NCBI GenBank assembly: GCA_963281255.1
Contig: OY725491.1
Span: 2,356,001 to 2,420,000 of the forward strand
Length of the DNA: 64,000 bases
Source of the DNA: Aphrocallistes beatrix
Lineage: Eukaryota > Porifera > Hexactinellida > Sceptrulophora > Aphrocallistidae
Reading direction: 5' to 3'
In this document: in pieces, positions 59,601 through 64,000 of the stretch
Position numbering within the stretch: the first letter of the stretch is position 1
Layout of the letters: every line of letters begins with the position of its first letter
Notes under the pieces: model-generated
Databases searched by the model: none
What the model saw: the letters and a program-made list of their open reading frames with translations, nothing else
What the model was told of the DNA's origin: nothing
Made by a program: the position numbers and the translations under genes

Positions 59601-62600
59601 CCTACGTAAGTATATGTATTTTGAGAGGACTTCCTTGGATAAGAGAGACTTTTCAATGAACATAATCACCCAGTAATTATAATTAGGAAGAGGCATACAA
59701 TTTCTATGCACGTTCATTATTAGTCGTCCTCATGACCATGAGTTCAATGTTAAATGCTAAAGTGATAAAGAGAGAATGTTAACGGATCATCTTCTTCATG
59801 TTTCTTGATTTACGGGTGACTTCCAAGCTTCCATCTGAACACAGGTACTGTCCTCTAAACTCCCTCTGCCCGAACGTGATCTTGCACCCAGCAAGATAGT
59901 GGCCTCATCATACCTGCCAACTTGAGATATGGTAAAAGCGGGACGCAGCGTTGAATTTCTCGGGACATGACGAAACGCAATAGAAAAGTATTATATACAT
60001 GGAATAAAAAAAAACGGGAATAATTGGTAAATTTAATGCAAATGCGGGACGTCCCGCCAAGAACGGGACGGTTGGCATGTATGCATCATCTAAAGTCTAG
60101 ACCTATTTCAGCCCCAATTCAATCGGAAATTGGGCCGCTTATTTATTTGCGATTAAAAATTTGAACGCGTCACCATCACCTAATAAGATTAATCTCTCAC
60201 GAATAAGAACTTAAGATTGATAAAATATTCAGGATGGATGGCTCTCTAAATATTATTTTTAACATCATTCAGTTAACATCATTATGATAATACAAGTACT
60301 TGACGATAAAACATGATTTGGCCAAAAACTAAATCCACGTTTTATCGTAAAATATATCATGCACAAATTAGTAGCAAAATGCCCCCCACGAACGGGGTGG
60401 GGGGTGTAGTATCCAAGGCGTAGTAACCACGCACAATATAGCTTAGGAAGGTATTACTACCAGCATATATAAAGATGGTATCAAAGTACACACATCCGTT
60501 GTTAAAATTTAGATTAGTCATTATATGATTGCGCAATAGGTTATCTTGAGACAAATTTAGTGATTTTCAGAGGCCGTTTAAGGGCGTGTTTTTATTATTC
60601 GCATAGAACTGAACAATGAATTGGTTGTTGCGAAAAATTGATTTTTCATGGTATGCTATGGAAAGGTATTTTGGTCAGTTGGGATCATATCTTGAAAACC
60701 GCAAGAGATATACATTCAAATTAATTCCAATTGATGGCCAATAGACTATTTCTTATTAAGCGATAATACAATTTCTATGTCTAAATTCAATGGTTTACGA
60801 GTTATTAGTCAATTTATCATATTAGTCACATTTGGTAATTTGTCGAATATCTCTTAAACCAATGAATTTAGACATAGAAAGATTATTGCTTAATAGGAAG
60901 TAGTCCATTCGCAATCAAATGGAATTAAATTTGAAAGTATAGCTCTTGCGGTTTTCAAGATATGACCCCAACTGACCAAAGCACGTTCCCATAGCAACAC
61001 TGGAATGTAGTAACATTCCATGAAAAAATCCAAATGTTTCACATTCACCATTCATTGCTCAGTTCTATGCAAAAAACTTTATAATAAAACACTTAGAAGT
61101 GCCCTTAAACTGCCTTTGAAAATCACTGAATTTTATCAACGGATATGTGTACTTTGACACCATATTTATATATACACTAAGTCCTCTCTAATTGTCCACC
61201 ATTGGGTAATGGAATCCTAAGTGGACAATTTGAGAACACTGGACAATTAGAGAATTCGAAGTGTGTGTGCACATTGTACTCCTATTCTGGCAAGTGGAAA
61301 AATGGAGAACCTGGACAATTACAGAAGTGGACGATTAGAGAGGACTGACTGTACGTACTGGTAATACATTTCTAATCTCTATCGTGCGTGGTTAATTATT
61401 TAAGACATCTCATGCATTAGTTCAACCATCTTCTACCGCATCCCTAGTCCATAATCCGCAAGTTACTGTGAGGCCTTATATGTAGTAGGCTATGCTACAT
61501 CCTTGTAAGCCTTTCTTTTTATTACAGTCAGGGTCGCTTATTGTGAACCACCATGGGACCAAAAAATCTGTTCATAATAGAGATACTTCATATTAAGCGA
61601 ACTTGATTCAATACAAATCCATAGCCTACTGTATATAAGGCCTCACAGTAACTTGTGGATTTGGGACTAGGGATGCGATAGAAGATGGTTGAACTAATAC
61701 ATGAGCTGCCTTAAATCATTAACAAAGCTCTATTGTGCTTTGTTAATGATTTAAGGCAGCTCATGTATTTGTTCAACCATCTTCTACCGCATCCCTAGTC
61801 CCAAATCCGCAAGTTACTGTGAGACCTAATATAGAGTAGGCTATGGCAATTCCTATCTAAAAAATGAAATTGGGACCAGGAGGTTAGTTCATACTAAACG
61901 ATTTTCATATTAAGCTGGTTCATAATAAGCGACCCTGACTGCGCGTGTTACTGGGTCCCAGATTATTTTTCACTTTTTGATGCGTAATGATGACGTCATA
62001 ATAAAATGATAAGTCATCATTTTTTGATGATAGTTATGTTAATATTCATAGTTTATTAAAATTTCAGCCTTCTATCACCTAAAATGGTTGAATTATAGTC
62101 GAAAACTGAAATTTCGAATAATATAAAAAGTGATAATCTAATTTGAGGTACACTGACTCAATAACATAACCGTTAACATGTGTATTCTCACAATAAGTTG
62201 GAAGCACACGCCCATCCAGTCTGCAGGGGAGTTTTCATAATTAGAAAATAAGGCATGTGATAATAAAAGTGTTGAATTTGAGATACAAATATATCCTAAC
62301 ATTCTACACATTTTTCATAATTTTTCTTGTAGAGGAGCTCAAAACTGGTTTTCTACAACAAAATAAAGAAAAGAAAATTCCAATCTTCCTTGCTACAGAT
62401 CGTGCTGTTATTGAAATTATTTTGAAATATTCAGATGTTGAAGCAGTTGTTGACAAAGATATCGGTAGACTTATTCACTTTGCTGCCGCGGATAATCTCA
62501 TAACTCTAGCAGAATGTTTGACCGGTATGAAGGTCGAGTTAGATATCGTGAATAGTAAAGGATTTTCGCCATTAAAAGTAGCTTCTAAACGTGGTAACGA

Positions 62601-63492
62601 GAAGATAGTTGAAATATTGCTTGATAGAGCGAATCCTAATTTTATTGGAAAAAAAGTGCCAGGGTTTACCCCCCTAAACAATGCTGTGCAATTTGGTCAA
62701 CTAGCCTGTGCTAAGTTGTTGATTGACCATGGTGCTGATTTAGTTCATAAAAATATGACGAATACGGCACTCCATTCGGCCGCTTTCGGTGGACATGCAA
62801 ACATAGTAGAGTACTTAATCAAAGATATCGGAATGGATGTGAATCAGTTGAATAATGCAAAGAAGACAGCACTTTTTCAGAGTATCACTCAGGGTCACAA
62901 TTCTGTGGCTAAAGTACTACTACGTTATGGTGCTGATCCTAACACATTTCTCAACCTAGATAATGAGACACTCGTGCACATTGCTGTAACCAACGGTAGA
63001 AAAGAAATACTCAAGATGCTTTTAAATGCCAAAGGAAAGCCAGACGAGCCACTGAAAAAGAGTGGAGAAACTCCCCTTATGTTATCTGCTATCGATGACC
63101 GAGCTGAGTTCATTCCCTTATTGATGTCACGTGGAATTACTCTTGCGAAGAAAGATGAAGAAGGGAACACACTTCTACATCATATCGCTAAATATGATTC
63201 TTGTGCTAGTGCCAGGTACATTTTAAAAAGAATTGGAACAATGAAGGGCATATCACAAGAATTTCAGTTATTTAAAAACAAAAACAAAGCCGATAAGTCT
63301 GCTTATGATATTGCTGTCGAGTGTAAGAATGAGAATGTTCTCAAGATTTTTATCGGATACGCGCCTAGCGACTATTTTAAAGAAAATCCGAAACGTTTAC
63401 ATGAACTATATGATTTAAAGTTATATCCTACATTGAAGACAGTTTTTGATAATCTGATCAAAGTGGATGAGGCTCTTGGTAAGGCTATGTAA
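47680..63492 (+). CDS. Ankyrin-repeat protein (5 exons)
   Basis: Proposed exons: 47680-47937, 54462-54502, 55063-55427, 59185-59388, 62333-63492; joined 2,028 nt, 675 residues, in phase throughout (phases 0, 2, 1, 1). Most acceptors are pyrimidine-rich (TTTCTCTCTAG, TTTCATTTAG, TTTTTCTTGTAG) and most donors good (GTAATG, GTAAGT, GTTTGA weak, GTAAGT). The first ~90 residues (MEKDPQSLKHLLLSDGEQ onward) match no domain I know. From DANGDTLIHLTARTG to the end there are roughly eleven ankyrin repeats, e.g. GNTALHLCATFNKKDLIRPLL. No membrane segment, kinase or death domain is seen. The role is presumably protein binding; the partner is unknown. ATG 47680 follows TTTTTATTAG directly, so it may be an internal Met behind a splice acceptor, with more exons upstream. 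The first two exons are the least certain. Confidence 0.75.
48880..49315 (+). pseudogene. pogo/Tigger-type transposase relic (CENP-B HTH region)
   Basis: A fragment in two frames: KRPEVDEALNHCFKIVLHKG, then VRISGLVLKTKA, matches the CENP-B-type DNA-binding helix-turn-helix of Tigger/pogo transposases. After a stop at 49172, GEEASADFEGAENWKLTVLP continues the family pattern that leads to the first DDE Asp. The sequence is then cut by the foldback element beginning about 49316. Catalytic domain not present. Confidence 0.72.
49316..50020. mobile_element. mariner-type foldback, damaged copy with inner pogo-type MITE
   Basis: Partial copy of the element at 2444-3214, starting GTAAGTTCTGTCCCAAGC. 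Interrupted at about 49405-49735 by a TA-flanked MITE with ends CAGTACACCCTCGCTAATCC and CGAGGGTGTACTG. The right arm is replaced by the Ty3-type relic. Confidence 0.68.
50032..51738 (-). pseudogene. Ty3-type retrotransposon: nucleocapsid, protease and part of reverse transcriptase
   Basis: 568 residues. Two CCHC zinc knuckles (CFICGTEGHFARNC, CQQCGRRGHDRRDC), an aspartic protease with MIDTGAQPS, then reverse transcriptase blocks SPWASRVILVEKKDG, FYSALDGASAYWSIPI, VMPFGLCNAPSTYQRL and the catalytic YIDD. The frame degrades after FLGHLLGGDGIRPLP. RNase H and integrase are absent and no paired LTR was found, so this is a 3'-truncated relic, antisense within ankyrin intron 1. Confidence 0.85.
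51698..52260 (-). pseudogene. Ty3-type retrotransposon gag (capsid region)
   Basis: About 178 residues beginning NIPPLLKDQTITEWEHFF and ending just past the start of the next frame. The pattern (a helical capsid-like region, then Cys-knuckles in the next frame) fits a Ty3/gypsy-type gag. The frame is open upstream of the annotated start, but I see no clear ATG. The following frame is shifted by +1, with about 40 nt of overlap: either a programmed shift or an inactivating lesion. Confidence 0.65.
52475..52530 (+). repeat. Solo GC-rich Helitron-like 3' end
   Basis: Only the terminal ~56 bp of the Helitron-like families (hairpin GGCGGACAC-AGTGTCCGCC type, then AAGCGCGCTTG) followed by T. Confidence 0.6.
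52886..53036. mobile_element. Short MITE
   Basis: 151 bp, perfect inverted ends CAGTGGAATTCACTTATTAG, interior with ATTAGCAAC units. Confidence 0.75.
53432..53913. mobile_element. Tc1/mariner-type MITE with long arms
   Basis: 482 bp between TA dinucleotides, ends CACTGCCCTACCAAAAGTAT and complement. Near-perfect inverted arms of about 190 bp each. Confidence 0.8.
53953..54031. repeat. TTCCTCC minisatellite
   Basis: About eleven tandem copies of a 7-bp unit TTCCTCC, pure pyrimidine on this strand (pure purine on the other). Confidence 0.92.
55496..55908. repeat. Foldback repeat in ankyrin intron 3
   Basis: Arms of about 150 bp, with CAATTGACTCGCCATTCCAC in the left and its complement in the right; loop about 100 bp. 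No coding capacity. Confidence 0.68.
56535..56769 (-). mobile_element. Helitron-like family B, short deletion copy
   Basis: 235 bp. Keeps the GC-rich 3' end (CAAGCACGCTTCGC) and the 5' end (GCATTTTAATATATAAGA) but has lost most of the middle. Sits beside a family-A fragment (56383-56534). Confidence 0.7.
57032..57733. repeat. Five tandem ~140-bp units
   Basis: Each unit contains GCTAGTTTCTAGCAT, TATGTATCTA and GATATTCGAAATCTACACCC. Units 1, 3 and 5 share AATAATTTATCATAT, while units 2 and 4 share AATTGATCATCAAATTTAC, so the true period is a ~280-bp dimer. Confidence 0.82.
58102..58148. repeat. AAAC tetranucleotide run
   Basis: About eleven CAAA units with one substitution (CAAG), then a short A run. 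Confidence 0.88.
58438..59085. repeat. Foldback repeat
   Basis: Near-perfect inverted arms of about 140 bp (58438-58580, 58950-59085), e.g. CCAATGGATTCC on the right against its complement on the left. This explains the matching open frames seen on both halves. Confidence 0.72.
60450..61497. mobile_element. Foldback element, relative of 38339-40265, with inserted MITE
   Basis: Two inverted arms around a centre near 60820, right end GTAGTAGGCTATG. A TA-flanked MITE is inserted at 61175-61351 (ends CACTAAGTCCTCTCTAATTG and TTAGAGAGGACTGACTG). Left tip truncated. Confidence 0.68.
61525..61941. mobile_element. Short MITE split by an inverted-repeat element
   Basis: Parts 61525-61620 and 61854-61941 match the MITE at 42373-42542. 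Between them is a ~230-bp nearly perfect palindrome (ATAGCCTACTGTATATAAGG to its complement), with a possible short duplication CAAATCC/CAATTCC. Confidence 0.72.
62333..63492 (+). CDS. Ankyrin gene, terminal exon
   Basis: Largest exon, 387 codons including stop. It carries about eight ankyrin repeats: GRLIHFAAADN, GFSPLKVASKRGNEKIVEIL, GFTPLNNAVQFGQLACAKLL, NTALHSAAFGGHANIVEYL, KTALFQSITQGHNSVAKVLL, ETLVHIAVTNGRKEILKML, GETPLMLSAIDDRAEFIPLL, GNTLLHHIAKYDSCASARYI, followed by a Lys-rich, less regular tail. Spacing near 33 residues fits the family. The reading frame is open further upstream, but the preceding codons are intronic. Confidence 0.88.
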
Positions 63493-63704
63493 ATATTTCA
63501 ATAATATTCTTTTAAGCTAGTATATCATGTGTTCCCAACTTTTTTTCACTCGTTTTTTTGTTTTTTTCGCTATAAACTATCCATGTTAGTATAAGGATGT
63601 ATTCTGTGAGAGCAGATACATACTCACTGATCGCTCTAGTTGAGCTAATGTTATTTTCTCGCCTAAACTTAGTAAAATTCCATATACATACTCTGTATTT
63701 TTAT

Positions 63705-64000
63705 ATATAACCATAGCTTACTGTATATAAGGCCTCACAGTAACTTGCGGATTTGGGACTATGGATGCGGTAGAAGATGGTTGAACTAATACAAATTTTC
63801 CGTATTAACCCATTCACATCCCAGTTCTATGCTAAAAATTTTAGGATAAAAACACTTAGAAGTGCCCCTAAACGGCCTCTGAAAATGACCAAATTTGTCA
63901 CAAATATAACCTAAATATAACCTATTGCGCAACCATATGGTGACTAATCTAAAATTTAACAACGGATATGGGTACTTTGACACCATATTTATACACTGCC
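63705..64000. repeat. Foldback element arm, continues past the window
   Basis: Begins CATAGCTTACTGTATATAAGG, the same end as the element at 61621, and continues into sequence shared with the right arm of 60450-61497. Cut by the window edge. Confidence 0.65.

Overview
This window is animal (metazoan) nuclear DNA. The evidence is an intact eIF6 gene with animal-type sequence, genes split by GT-AG introns, an ankyrin gene spread over about 16 kb, and AT-rich intergenic DNA packed with small DNA transposons, foldback repeats and Helitron-like repeats. I cannot name the species. An early-branching or fast-evolving invertebrate fits, but that is inference.

Main locus (15125-32225, + strand): one hybrid NRPS-PKS megasynthase in five exons. 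The joined reading frame is 13,899 nt (4,632 residues) and stays open and in phase at every junction. Domain order is A1-T1-C-A2-T2-(carrier without its serine)-C-A3-T3-KS-AT-(serine beta-lactamase/PBP-type fold)-ACP-TauD/TfdA dioxygenase. A1 is a loading module whose ten-residue specificity code resembles those of beta-alanine-activating domains. Two further amino-acid modules and one malonate extension would follow. There is no thioesterase, reductase, ketoreductase or methyltransferase. The first 8.8 kb is a single exon; the four introns lie in the ketosynthase and the dioxygenase, and two of them contain the same kinds of MITEs seen outside the gene. This rules out bacterial contamination.

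Other genes: an intronless seven-membrane-segment protein of unknown family (12232-13371, - strand) upstream; an uninterrupted eIF6 gene (36029-36766, + strand) 3.8 kb downstream; and an ankyrin-repeat gene (five exons, 47680-63492, + strand) whose first intron carries a pogo/Tigger relic and a broken antisense Ty3-type retrotransposon.

Mobile DNA dominates the rest. Two related Helitron-like families (A about 540-570 bp, B about 640-1250 bp) share a GC-rich 3' end, start with TC, end with CTTG and sit between A and T without target duplication. There are hAT relics and MITEs with 8-bp duplications, pogo/Tigger and mariner-type MITEs with TA duplications, and foldback repeats. Several are nested up to three deep, which gives a relative order of insertion.

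Layout: 1-12.2 kb mobile DNA; 12.2-13.4 kb 7TM gene; 15.1-32.2 kb megasynthase; 32.9-35.1 kb nested repeats; 36.0-36.8 kb eIF6; 37-47.1 kb repeat-dense, no gene seen; 47.7-63.5 kb ankyrin gene; 63.7-64 kb start of another foldback repeat. No rRNA, CRISPR array or convincing tRNA was seen.
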